A model generated the notes under the pieces. The model was not told where the DNA came from, made no database searches, and saw nothing but the letters and a program-made list of their open reading frames with translations. This document shows, in pieces, positions 21,721-31,660 of a stretch of DNA of 56,000 nt; position 1 is the first letter of the stretch; each line of letters opens with the position of its first letter. The translations under genes and the position numbers were made by a program. Origin of the DNA: Adiantum capillus-veneris (lineage: Eukaryota; Streptophyta; Polypodiopsida; Polypodiales; Pteridaceae); contig CM043963.1 in NCBI GenBank assembly GCA_014529385.2, positions 106,239,912 to 106,295,911 of the forward strand, read 5' to 3'.

Positions 21721-24019
21721 CTTCCTTGACCTGTACCTATGGTGGCTGAGATAATTAATTAGCAATTACCCTTGCTCTTTTATGGACTTTCCCCTTCTGG
21801 TACCAAGGTTTGACTAGTTGGTCCATTAACACTTAATCAATTTCACTTGTTCTCTTTTTATTTTCCCCGACTTAATTAGCCAATTTAAGTTGGAAAATAC
21901 TTTTAGAAGGTTAAAAATTAATATACATGGCACAAGGGATTGATGAGCTGAGGTGCATAATTATTTCAAAATTTCACCTCCACTAGTTTAACCAATCAAG
22001 CAACATGCACGGCCCTACAAGGTACCATACATGACACACAACACCGTACGATATTGGCCATGCACAAATCACACAAAAAGATTTGAATTATTTAAGGAGT
22101 TGAACATCTACCACTATGCCCACCCACATGGGTCAACATTTATATTTCCCACGGCTACACGTTTGGCGATGCAAGACACACCACTGAAACTTGACAAGAG
22201 CTAAGTGTTAAGCTTGGCTTGGCAATTTTCTATATCGGTATGCAAGGCAACTTCTTCATGTGATAACATGAATCTTTTACGAGAGCCTCAAGGCATACAA
22301 TCTCTTGTTTCCACTACAATTTTGTGGACTTGCAACCACACATTCATGTATGTTTATCAGCCATATCTTTTAAGGTATATGCAAGGCATAGTTAAGAAAA
22401 ACCTCATACCACTCATTTCTTTGGGATATTGAGAATCTTTCCCTTCATTGATAAGATGGTATGGTTGTTTTGACAATCCAATTGTGAAAAAGATTCCAGC
22501 TTGAAGGATCTATTGTTTAGTCTATAGAACCGATTGTGTCTCTAGAAGAAGCATTCTTTGGGTACGACCCAACTTGTGAATTACAAATCACTTAATAAGT
22601 GTTGTTTGTCCCTTGATTGACCCTTCATATTTGTGCTTTTAAGGAATAAGTTTTCAACTGCCATGGGGTGGTAGATAGGTTCACTATACAAATGTGCTTA
22701 CAATCAATATTGCTAGCATGGTAGCCCTTGATGGTACCCATCTACCTAGTGGCTTAAGTAGTATACCTTTGGAATCTGACCAAGGGTTTTAGGTTGCCAA
22801 AACAAGACGAAGGGCTCCTGGACAAAATAAAGCCAAGGGTTTTTTTTCAGGTTTTGCAACAATGTTGTACAACTTATTTGATGCAAGTTGCATAGCTACA
22901 CGGTAGTAATTATGAGAAGGGTTAGCCGTTAGTGTACCGGGTATCTCTTCACATAATTTTTCCTTGTCATTGTTAATTTTCCTTATGATGGAATCAAGGG
23001 TCCACGGTGGGTATTATCTACTCTTTTCATGGTCACCTCTCTTAAGACCGTCATAGGTGTAAAAGGCAGGGATCGATTTTGGCACATGTTATCAGATAGC
23101 CAGGTGTACAACATGGTTTAGGAACTCATGGAGTTCGGTTTAGCTTGTGTGGAGCAAGGTTTATGAGGGTCCCTCTCACTCCTGTCACTGAGTGGTTCAA
23201 ATTACCTCCACATACATGTACTTTTGTACTTGATGGATGTCACATTTACTGACATCACTATATGAGACATATTCCATAGGTGGAGAATATGAGTTTCTAG
23301 GACTGACATTGGCACCTTCTTTCCTAATAATGCATCAACAGAGTCCATATGTGCCAGTAAAATCCGTTTATTAGACCAGTTCAAGCATGTGTTATCGGGA
23401 ACATATTCAGTGGCCAAAAAACTGTCATATATCTAGTAAAACTTGTTAATATAACAAGTATTATAAACAACATTAATGGATGATTGTTTCAACTTTTTAA
23501 GATTCCATTATGCATACCTATTATGCACATATTGGGCACATAGTAAGGCCATGTCATTTCAATGAAAATGTTTCATTATTGTAATTAGATTCGGTTTATA
23601 TTCACATTCTATTATGGTTCCAATGTTTTAGCAAGGCTACCTAGAAATTGTTTCGTATAGCTTCTCTATTATGAATTTCTTTGATTCAAGGTGTTTTAGC
23701 AAGGCTACCTAGTAATTTTTTTTGTATAGCTTATTATGAATTGCTTCAGTTCAAAGTGGGAACTATTTATTTCTTGTTACAAGAGCTATTTACACATCTA
23801 TTCCCTAAAGTTTCATGTATGTTGTGAGCATAAACTACGCAATGAGCATTGGCAAACACAACACCCTCCAATCATGGAAATGCAGGCTCGGATAAGTTCT
23901 TGCTAATGTATATACACTAGGTGTTATAGGCCTTAGTGTTTAGCAAGGACATATTTGCAGCGGCATGCAAATTCATGTATTTAATAGCTTATGAAGCTTT
24001 TAGTCACAACAAATGCAGT
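21721..24019. other. Unannotated AT-rich stretch
   Basis: No gene recognised. It is generally AT-rich and lacks microsatellites. Small internal repeats occur (TAGCAAGGCTACCTAG at about 23632 and 23697). Part of it may belong to the decayed gypsy element whose integrase follows at 24020, but I see no further protein motifs. Confidence 0.4.
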
Positions 24020-24480
24020 CTCTCTATGAAATTTATTGTGGGTCTACCAACCATCGTACGAGGACATGGCTCACTATGGTTGATCGTAGATAGGTTCACT
24101 AAACTCTGTCACTTTATCTCAAGAGTTAACCAAGTTGGTTGTTGACCATCTATACTTATTATATGGATTTCCCATCAATATTGTCGGTGATTGTGAAGCC
24201 AAATTCAATAGTGATTTTTGAAGGACTGTCTTCAAACGATTGGGAACACAACTCAATATAAGTACTACAGATCATCGAGAGACAGACGAGCAGCCTGAAC
24301 GTGTTAATCATGTGCTAGAGGATATATTAAGAGCATAGATTAGCAAGAAGCAATCTAGTTGGAATGATTATCTCCCTGTTTGGCGTTTGCTTATAATAGT
24401 GCAAAACGTGTTACGATTATGTTTAGTCCTTTCATGCTTATGTACGGTTCTTAACTGAGATCACCAACTACGGTGGGGAT
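24020..24480 (+). pseudogene. Ty3/gypsy integrase relic
   Basis: A heavily decayed integrase core on the + strand. SMKFIVGLPTIVRGHGSLW...IVDRFTKLCHFI at 24023-24118 corresponds to the usual MDFI.GLP block with its first catalytic Asp changed. LLYGFPINIVGD follows, and then RLGTQLNISTTDHRETDEQPERVNH, equivalent to the usual STA.HPQTDGQTERVN block containing the catalytic Glu. ISKKQSSWNDYLP comes next. Stops and shifts interrupt it several times. Traces may continue to about 24900. It lies only about 0.8 kb upstream of the antiporter leader. Confidence 0.8.
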
Positions 24481-25139
24481 AGCTAATACGAAATTTGAAC
24501 AAGTCTAGGATTTTATCCATGATCACATGGATGTGTTGAAAGTTGCTTGTCAAAGTATTCAACCAACATGAGATAGATCCATGCAGTTCGCTGCTACGAA
24601 ACGACAGCAAACACTTTCACGAAAAGTCAAGAAGAGGTATTCTTACATGTTCTGAAACCTTTAGGAAGTTTAAACCAGATCAGACATCTCGTTACCTCTT
24701 AAGTGTTGTGACCCATTCAAAATACTCTAGTGAGTTAGAATATGTTAATACACTCTCATATTCATCCGCTTTTTTATGTGAATCGTTTATGGAAATGCTA
24801 CATAGGAATGCCGTCAATTAAAATGTTCTTATTAATTTTAGTGAACCTCTCACTTAACCGCATGAACCTCCAAGTATTCTTGACTACCATGGTATAGTTC
24901 AAGTAGAAAAACATTAGTGTTCTTATGAAGACATATTTAGTCTTCCCAAATTTAAAGTGCTTTACTTTACTTTTCCTTCTTTTACTCCTTCATTTGAGGA
25001 GCACCAAAAGCGTACATATTTCTCATTGGTTAGCCTTCCAAGAGCAACGTTAATGCTCATAGAAAAGTGTGTATTAAGGGAATTTCTAAAATCTAGGATC
25101 ATGTTTCCCTCAATTTGCTAAATAAAATGCGTGGAGTGT

Positions 25140-25684
25140 CACCATTGCATAGTAAATTCACCTTAATGTTGCTAATTTTACTAATAATAGTGTGGGACTC
25201 GGCTCTTATGCGTGATGCAAGTGAGTGCATTTTTCTCCGAGTTTCAAATGTGAAGAACTTCTTGTTCTACTCAGGGTGACGTGTCTGTGTCCGAGCTTCC
25301 ATGATTGAACCGCGCTAATTTACCATTTCTAAAACGGCATTCCGATCGCCAAGCGAGCTCGTTTTGGGCGATTGACCAATAGCAGTACGTGCTGCGAAGA
25401 AGATCGCAGTGGAACAGGAACGATCAACACAAAAGGTATGGCTCAGGCCTGAGCCAAGATCGCCATTGCCTCTGTGTAGGAGCAACGATCCTTCTTACAA
25501 GGTATGATGAGCTTCCCATCTAGTTTTCCCCTGAATCCAGAGCCGATCAGCAGGTATTTTCTGGTGGGACTCCTCAGGCAGAAGGCAAGGGTTTCTGTAT
25601 TTCAGGGGGACAGGAGCATGTTGTCCCTTTAGCTGAGGAACCCACTTGTTTTTGCACAGCAGGGTTTGCATTGTGTTGCAAGCC
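25140..25684 (+). promoter_or_regulatory. Promoter/5' leader region of the NHX gene
   Basis: About 540 bp between the last gypsy traces and the NHX start codon, with GC content rising above its left flank. It holds a CCAAT motif at about 25375 and a perfect 16-bp palindrome (GGCTCAGGCCTGAGCC) at 25440-25455. It also has plausible splice signals for a 5'-UTR intron: donor AAG|GTATGATG at 25502 and acceptor TTTGCACAG at 25659. I see no convincing TATA box. The transcription start cannot be placed from sequence alone. Confidence 0.45.
25440..25455. repeat. 16-bp perfect palindrome in NHX leader
   Basis: GGCTCAGGCCTGAGCC is identical to its reverse complement. It could be a dimeric transcription-factor site or a short RNA hairpin in the leader. 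Confidence 0.6.
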
Positions 25685-25841
25685 ATGGCTGCTGAACCGG
25701 CAGCAGGTGATCAACAGCAGATAGCCAGTGTCAGTATACTTCTTCAAATAGTCATGTTGGGACTGGCTTTTGTGCTCGGACATGTTCTGCGTCGGCACAA
25801 GTTCTATTACTTACATGAGGCCAGTGCTTCACTTCTTATAG
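25685..25841 (+). CDS. NHX5/6: NHX5/NHX6-type Na+(K+)/H+ antiporter, exon 1
   Basis: First coding exon, residues 1-52 plus one base of codon 53. The first ATG of the frame, at 25685, gives [12 protein letters not shown], then the first membrane helix (about residues 16-35, [18 protein letters not shown]), then [18 protein letters not shown]. Plant class II (endosomal/Golgi/TGN) NHX5 and NHX6 begin in the same way: a short N-terminus ending in glutamines, [18 protein letters not shown], then Y.PEASGSLLIG. These proteins exchange luminal H+ for Na+ or K+ and set endosomal pH for vacuolar trafficking. The exon ends ATA-G|GTCAGT, a phase-1 donor that fits exon 2 at 55814. An in-frame TTG at 25646 would add 13 residues but has no family support. 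The intervening intron is 29,972 bp. Confidence 0.93.
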
Positions 25842-25956
25842 GTCAGTGTTTCTTATTTGGTTTAGTTCATCCTATATAGTGTTATTGAAGTTGCACATCA
25901 GATTAATATCTCGCTCAGCACTAAAGCAATTTCTGATTTCTTGAAAAACCAAAAAG

Positions 25957-25961
<5 letters not shown>

Positions 25962-26039
<78 letters not shown>
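25962..26039. repeat. (GA)n microsatellite
   Basis: About 78 bp of GA, 120 bp inside intron 1, directly before a short piece carrying a primer-binding site. Confidence 0.95.
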
Positions 26040-26041
<2 letters not shown>

Positions 26042-26059
26042 TTACACACACAAGGTGTG

Positions 26060-26071
26060 GCTCTGATACCA
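26060..26071 (-). promoter_or_regulatory. Primer-binding site of an LTR-element fragment
   Basis: The minus strand reads TGGTATCAGAGC (initiator tRNA-Met complement), immediately preceded on that strand by TTTGACA, a plausible LTR end in CA. The presumed LTR lies to the right, to about 26310, and the internal region has been lost next to the (GA)n. Confidence 0.75.
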
Positions 26072-26320
26072 TGTCAAAGTGCAGCGGAAGGTGTGGCAAC
26101 ACAGGAGCACGGGGAGAGGAGAAGAGAATAAAATGCTTGAGAGAGAAGATGGAGAGGAGAGAGTGGGACAAGCCCTGCAGGGTAATATATGCTATACAAG
26201 ACAGTCTTTCGACAAACCCCCCCCCCCCTCTTCCGCACCCGAATTTATTAATCTATTTATATAGGGAACCAACAACAATGCCCAACCCAAATTTCACACT
26301 CCATGATCCATAAAATATGG
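26072..26320 (-). mobile_element. LTR fragment adjoining the PBS
   Basis: Roughly 250 bp upstream (minus strand) of the PBS at 26060. It includes a poly-C run (about 26216-26228) and a GCATATATTACCC segment near 26185-26200 on the minus strand. No ORF or second LTR is present, so the superfamily is undetermined. Confidence 0.45.
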
Positions 26321-26329
26321 AATATGATG

Positions 26330-26591
26330 GGTCCCCAAAGAGTTGGTCCAACGGTAAGGCTTTGGCCTCTCAACCTATGGGTTGTGGGTTCAAATCCCCT
26401 ATTGGGTCACACACCTTGGAGGGACACCTTGTGCTCACCTGGTGTTCACGTTGCTAGGGCTCTTGCCCTGGATACTCGAGTGCATCCTCCTCTTGGGGTG
26501 GGTCACCCGAGAAGGAGGTTCCTAGCTGGTTGCTACGAGTTCTCTCCGTCGTTCCCAGCACATGGTGCATCAATTAGGTGGCCATGGTGAT
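26330..26591 (+). mobile_element. SINE copy 2, 5' part with tRNA-like head
   Basis: tRNA-derived SINE. The head carries an A-box-like TTGGTCCAACGGT (26343-26355) and a B box GGTTCAAATCC (26387-26397), the internal RNA polymerase III promoter of tRNA genes. The SINE body, shared with the 15168-15445 copy, follows. A hAT transposon interrupts the body at 26591, and it resumes at 29481. The last eight bases (26584-26591, ATGGTGAT) are the left copy of the hAT target-site duplication. Confidence 0.88.
26343..26397 (+). promoter_or_regulatory. Pol III A and B boxes of the SINE
   Basis: A-box-like TTGGTCCAACGGT and B box GGTTCAAATCC, about 32 bp apart, as in a tRNA-derived SINE head. The sequence between them does not fold into an obvious complete tRNA cloverleaf, so I do not call a tRNA gene. 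Confidence 0.7.
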
Positions 26592-26914
26592 CAGAGTTAC
26601 ATGGGATGGCGGGTCGGGGTCGGGGTCGGGTTCGGAACGGGAAAAAAAAAAGAGTTTTTTGGGCATTTTTTGACCTACACACATGCCACACACATAGAGC
26701 ATCACTTTGACCGCAAATTTAGACTAAATAGACCAAAGAGCACGAGTCATATAGGCGCAAATGTGCTAATAAAACATCGATGGATACAAAATGAGAAGTG
26801 TATGCCACAAGGGCTCAAAAAGGATAAGCCTCAAGGATAACAAAAAGTACAAAGGGCTCGGTAGACTCTAGAGGAGTAGACTCTAGACTCGAGAGTGATC
26901 AATGATCATCAAAC

Positions 26915-28820
26915 TCAAGAAGTGCTCGCCTGCTGAATCTCCATATCGTCGTGGTCGTCAGCGACATATGAGGCCTCCCGAGGCTCGCATTGAGGCTCGA
27001 AGTTCTCTAGCTCCTCCGAAAGTGTCTCCGCCATAGATGGATTCTCTTGTGCCATCTCCCTCTCAGTGAAGGGATCTGCCTTGTGTGTGACGCTCTTGGC
27101 AAGCATGCGCAAGTTAGCGCTCACAAACACCAAATCATTGGCCCTCTGGACCCCAAGGTGATTTCTCTTCTTAGAGGCAATGTGGCTGTACACACTCCAT
27201 AGTTGCTCCAAGCAACTAGTGGTGTATGCTTGGCTAAGGACACGAACAACCAAGCGCTCCAAATGTGGGCCATCTCCTCCATAGTCCTCCCACCACAAAA
27301 CCGAGCCAATCTTGTTGCGATCAACTTGTGCATCTACACATCCATAGGAGCCCTTCTTTTGCCTGTAGTTGAGTAGCTCGTCTCTAATCTTGCGCCTAGT
27401 ATCACTGCTAGGATCAAGGCGCTCCAATGCAAGCCGCCATCCTTTGCTCACCTCCTTGTCGGTCTCTTGACGCCTTCCCTGAAACTCAGGATCAAGCACA
27501 TAAGCTGCCGCATGAAGTGGACAGTAGTATCCATTCCACCTCGACTCACACAAGCCATGAATCTCCACATACTGAACAGGGTTAGGCACAAGCTTCTTAA
27601 GTGTCTCTATCATCTGATCCATGGCTTCGTAGACTTTGCCGATGCATGGCTACAAGCCATCCACAACTCGGACTAGGTGTAGAATAGGCTTGACCATGGC
27701 GTCAAGAGTCTTCACCTCCTCCCACCAAGCGGCGTTGTCGGCCCATTCTCGCCATTTCAATCCTGTTGTTGATGTAGACTCTGGCATGGCCTGGAACTCA
27801 TCACTGAGAAAGAGGCCCCTTAAGGCTCTGCCACATGTAGATAAGCGGCCTAGCATAAGCCAATTGAATGCAAATCTTGTCTCTGAATATTTGAGCAAGG
27901 ACAAGTGGCTCCTCTTTGAGAACTCATGACGCACTTTTTGATGGTTGAGCTCAAAGGAGACAATTTGAGAGGCGTCACCAATGGTGGATGAAATTCATGA
28001 CAAGCTTCTTGGAGGTTATTGAGGCAATGCGCTATGCAAAATTTGACATGGATGCTGGGATACATGCCAATGATAGCCCCGGCTGCCCTATTTGACGCCT
28101 CTCCATCTGCAACCATACAAAGGACATTCTCCAGGCCGGTGATCTCTATGGTGCTTGTCCACTCCGGAGCAAGCATCTCCGCGGCATTGCCACTGTCGGA
28201 TGCATCATGTGACTCCAAGTACATCTCCCCCCGAGAGTAGGCCACCGCTCCGTGGATGGACCGCTTGTGGGTGTCGCTCCATCCATCTACAAGGAGAGAG
28301 ACGCCATTGGTCTCCCACAAATCCTTTGTTGCTTGGGCCGCGTGCTCCACGGCAAGCTTCTCTTTGTCAAGGAGGGTGGTGCGAAGCCTCTCCGATGAAG
28401 GTGGCACATAAGAGGAGCCATATTCCCCTATTTTTGTAACCATGGTTCGAAAGTATGGAGACCTATCCACACAAAATAGAGCATGTTGTGTTAGTATGGA
28501 GAGTCAAGAGTTGAGACCCCATAATGAATACAAAATGGGAGATTGCAATGTGCATATGCCAAGGGAAACTCACTGTGAAGCATGGAAGGCAATGCGGTGG
28601 TGGAAGAAGAATCGGGCAACCGACCTATCCACCTCTTCCTTCAATTTAGGATTCCAATTTTCGTTGAGGGTGCTTTGACGATGCGCAATGGAAGAGGATG
28701 GTGTAGATGCATTTGTCTTGAACGCTTGAGAGGTGGAATCAAGGTTGGCTTCCCTTTGCTCTCACGGTGTCGCCATGGCGGAGGGATCAACGGCAACAAA
28801 ACGGCCCCTCTTGGCCGCTT
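26915..28820 (-). pseudogene. hAT transposase pseudogene (DUF659 + dimerisation domain)
   Basis: Minus strand, two probable exons. The first (to a donor CACA|GTGAGT, intron 28463-28573) has STLNENWNPKLKEEVDRSVA and RFFFHHRIAFHAS. The second begins RSPYFRTMVTKIGEYG and has the DUF659 block (SLLVDGWSDTHKRSIHGAVA, LCMVADGEASNRAAGAI, HVKFCIAHCLNNL). A frameshift near 27960 leads to IVSFELNHQKVRHEF and on to one in-frame stop at 27650-27652. The frame then continues to the hAT C-terminal dimerisation block (YTTSCLEQLWSVYSHIASKK), ending at 26915. A BED zinc finger is expected at the N-terminus, but I cannot find one: an upstream ATG near 28775 meets a stop within five codons. Two lesions suffice to inactivate it, so the insertion is fairly young. 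Confidence 0.9.
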
Positions 28821-28902
28821 CCGCGACCTCATACACCGCGAACTTGTGTTGAGAGAGTAGAGGAGAGCTTCAAAGTTGAGAGGGTAGAAGAGGGAGAGAG
28901 TG

Positions 28903-29320
28903 GGTAGAGAGACTCAAGGTAGAGCTTGAGCGCCCAAAGGTAGACCGTACGGCGTAGAGTCTAGATAGTAGACGGTAGAGAGGAGAGGCTTGTCACTTGA
29001 GCCTTCATTGAACTTGAGAGACCCAAAGGCCCAAGGGTGCTTTTATAGCCTCCCAAGGGCCAAAGCCCCCCCCAAAAAATAGACATTGGCTGTCTCTGTC
29101 CGTTAAAAACGGTAGAGAGACTCAAGGTAGAGCTTGAGCGTCCAAAGGTAGACCATACGGCGTAGAGTCTAGATAGTAGATTGTAGAGAGGAGAGGCTTG
29201 TCACTTGAGCCTTCATTGAACTTGAGAGACTCAAAGGCCCAAGGGTGCTTTTATAGCCTCCCAAGGGCCAAAGCCCCCCCCAAAAAATAGACATTGGTTG
29301 TCTATGTCCGTTAAAAACGG
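28903..29320 (-). repeat. 208-bp tandem duplication in hAT 5' region
   Basis: 28903-29110 and 29111-29320 are two nearly identical units (208-bp offset). Each carries a TATAAAA on the minus strand (29041-29047 and 29249-29255) and a GTCCGTTAAAAACGG end. They lie between the hAT right end and the transposase, so the duplication doubles the likely promoter of the transposase gene. Confidence 0.85.
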
Positions 29321-29480
29321 TCATTTTTTCAACTTTTCAAAAATCTCCCCATTCCCGGCCGTCCCCGTCCGTCCACAGTCCGTCGGCAACTTGCGTTCCC
29401 GCCGGTCGGATGAAAATCCGGCCGTTCCCTGCCGTTCCCCTCCGTCCCCGGCCCCGTCCCCTCCGTCCCCTGTAACTATG

Positions 29481-29604
29481 ATGGTGATGCCTACTAGCTC
29501 TTGCCCGATGGTACGCGGCCCTTGCCCGACCATGTAACATGGCTAATATTTGGAAGGGATAAGCACCTCCCCCTATGGGCCCTGTGGTGTGTCGAAAAAA
29601 AAAT
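29481..29604 (+). mobile_element. SINE copy 2, 3' part
   Basis: Continuation of the SINE interrupted at 26591. It begins with the right copy of the hAT target duplication (ATGGTGAT, 29481-29488), then GCCTAC... as in the 15-kb copy, through ACCATGTAACATGGCTAATA and GGGATAAGCACCTCCCCC to GTGTGTCG. A tail of nine A, then TAAATG, follows. I could not identify a clear target-site duplication around this SINE. Confidence 0.88.
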
Positions 29605-29633
29605 AAATGAGGGGTCACTTGCATAAAATAGAG

Positions 29634-29931
29634 TGTCCATTAAAAACATACCACAAGTGTTAAATTTACACCACTCTGTTGCTTCACTTAGGTCTAGGGC
29701 ACTTCCTTGTATGGCTAGTGTCTCCGGGCTGGCCACCCATAGCGTAGGTTGTACCTTGTTCGGCCGTCCGAATTTGGGGCCGGCCGCCCACTTGAGTTGG
29801 GCGCCCACCTTGGGCACTCATATATATGGGGCCTGGGGGATACACATTTCATATCATCTGATCATTGTGTATTGGGTCTTCTGCTCATGGTAGTCATGGG
29901 GGTTGATCGCCCCCTCTTCCCGACACCTAGC

Positions 29932-30003
<72 letters not shown>

Positions 30004-30025
30004 TCCGCGCACACGCATTCTCACA
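29634..30025 (+). mobile_element. Probable LTR of an unplaced element (element G)
   Basis: Starts TGTCCATTAAAAAC and ends CTCACA directly before a primer-binding site. A TATATAT lies at about 29820-29827, as expected for an LTR core promoter. The U5-side end carries (CT)n(CA)n at about 29932-30000. There is no second LTR in the window, so the call rests on structure alone and the start is uncertain. Confidence 0.5.
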
Positions 30026-30037
30026 TGGTATCAGTTG
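30026..30037 (+). promoter_or_regulatory. Primer-binding site of element G
   Basis: TGGTATCAGTTG, of which the first nine bases match the initiator tRNA-Met complement, directly after an LTR-like CA end. Confidence 0.65.
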
Positions 30038-30798
30038 CCAGCGTTGAGGGCGCATAATCCGCATGAGATTTTCCTCTCAAGAAGCAAAATCAGCCAGCGT
30101 TCCTGCAAAATTAGCCAGCGTTTTACACCAAGAGGGGGGGGCCCATCAGTTGGAGAACATCCCTCGCGAAGACCTCAACCCTCCCCTTGCGTTTTTGCTG
30201 GAGGAACTACAGATCTGCAAAAGGAACACAAATCTGCCAGCGTTTTACAAAAATCCAGGCACGCAATGAAATCTGGAGGGTTTTCATCGCGGAGGACCTT
30301 CTCCACCTGCGCTTTTTGCTTCTTCCACTAGCGATCACTTCCTAGCTGCTAGCGCTACACTTCTGGGACATTTCTGTCGCTGGAAAACCCCTTCTTCCAT
30401 TAGTGTTTTCTGTTGCCCTAGTGTTTTTGTCGGGGAGTAGCTGCGTTTATTGGGATTTGCTGCATTTTCAGCATGGAGGGGCAGCGCTAGAGGCTTCTTC
30501 AAAGTTCACCCACAGATCTTACTTTCCCACACGACTTCGCATCCGGTGCTTTGCCGTTGAAAACCCTCTTCATTTGCTACAGATTTCAGCCATATACACC
30601 TGCTTTTTTTTCTTTGTTTTCAGCCCTCTGATGGTTGTGCACATAGAGATAAACCCTCTCTACACCCTTTGCACTGCTCCGGACCATGTCGGGAGCGTAC
30701 GAGCACATTGAAAATCGCTGGACAACATCGTTGTCATCACCTCGCAGTTGCGTTTTTTGGGTGGACAGCAGCCTCTTGGCTTGTGTTTTTCATAGAGG
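30038..30798 (+). other. Leader region of element G, no gene recognised
   Basis: About 760 bp with several CAGCGTTTT-like motifs (for example at about 30095, 30115 and 30237), also seen in the LTRs of elements E and F. No open frame has a recognisable domain. Confidence 0.4.
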
Positions 30799-31431
30799 AT
30801 GAAGCTACCTCCTGCCAAGACACCATCCGGTGGTGGTCCGTGCAACTCTCTGTGTGGCTGCTCTGCAGTACACGGTGGTTTCGACATCGGCTTGATCATC
30901 TACGGGCGTACGACCCCCGGGAGATCCATTCATTCCAGCCATCATTCGGCGGTTGCACACTCCAGAGGGGGTGGTGACTTGTGGTTTGCTATGGACACAC
31001 CTATGCACTCATTAGAGGAGTTCACACGAGTGCTCATGGCATATGGGATTACGACATTCCCAGAGAAGACACCACCATCTTGGGTGGACAGACACTTACC
31101 ACTTCACCTCGATACGTCAGATCACTTGCTTACACAGGAGCATCTACATGGACTTAGGGAGAGGATCTTGGATCTCTTCTTGGATAGGTTCATTGCTCGG
31201 ATCTATAGACTGGAGTGGGACTCCAGTGCTTTGGACTCTCTAGGAGAGTTTACCCGCAAGATGCGGGAGATCAGGCATCATTACGCACCCACATCCGGAG
31301 TCACCCGGAGCTTGGCTTTGCTCTTCTACACTCGTGATCATTTGGATTGCTACCTTCAGAGTTGCTTATACTCACTCTCGGTAACCTTACAACAGACTTA
31401 TTCCCCGACGTGGGCAGTAGGTCACTGCTAG
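30799..31431 (+). CDS. Unrecognised ORF (210 aa) in element G
   Basis: ATG at 30799, 210 codons. The N-terminal third is Gly/Ser/His-rich and of low complexity. The remainder is helix-rich with many Leu, Arg and Asp residues (LRERILDLFLDRFIARIYRL, SLGEFTRKMREIRHHY). It ends shortly before the truncated LTR of element D. Its position after an LTR-PBS suggests a gag or accessory protein, but I see no zinc knuckle and no known gag core. It could also be a chance open frame in a relic. Confidence 0.3.
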   Translation: MKLPPAKTPSGGGPCNSLCGCSAVHGGFDIGLIIYGRTTPGRSIHSSHHSAVAHSRGGGDLWFAMDTPMHSLEEFTRVLMAYGITTFPEKTPPSWVDRHLPLHLDTSDHLLTQEHLHGLRERILDLFLDRFIARIYRLEWDSSALDSLGEFTRKMREIRHHYAPTSGVTRSLALLFYTRDHLDCYLQSCLYSLSVTLQQTYSPTWAVGHC

Positions 31432-31660
31432 CTCATTCATGTCGATAGCTACACCAGCATCTTGCGGTTTGGTGGCATTGTTGGCGTGGATTATGTTTTG
31501 GTTGACACCGGAGGATTGGAGGGAGGAGATACAGGCAAAGACGGCGCATACATATTGGTTTGGCCTTTCCTCTTCTCAGAGGAACTTCACAGTGCAGACT
31601 GCTCAGTTTGGCTTCTCTACTTCATACAGGATGATTACGGTGCAGACAGCTTTCAACACT

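Larger units (their letters stand above)
26592..29480 (-). mobile_element. hAT-superfamily DNA transposon (2889 bp) inserted in SINE
   Basis: Boundaries are fixed by an exact 8-bp target duplication ATGGTGAT (26584-26591 and 29481-29488) and by comparison with the uninterrupted SINE at 15168-15445, which has one ATGGTGAT at that point. The ends form imperfect terminal inverted repeats: CAGAGTTACATGGGATGG on the left and CATAGTTACAGGGGACGG on the right (15 of 18 match). They are followed by G-rich subterminal repeats (GGGTCGGGGTCGGGG on the left, GGGGACGG-type on the right). An 8-bp TSD and CA-starting TIRs are hAT hallmarks. The transposase gene lies inside on the minus strand. Confidence 0.95.

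Noticed and set aside
25646-25684. Upstream in-frame TTG start adding 13 residues to the NHX protein
   Set aside because: TTG is not a normal plant start, the added residues have no family counterpart, and the ATG at 25685 gives the expected N-terminus. The stretch also overlaps a likely 5'-UTR splice acceptor.
26343-26415. Possible tRNA gene
   Set aside because: A and B boxes are present, but there is no convincing cloverleaf, and the sequence continues into a SINE body found elsewhere; it is a SINE head.
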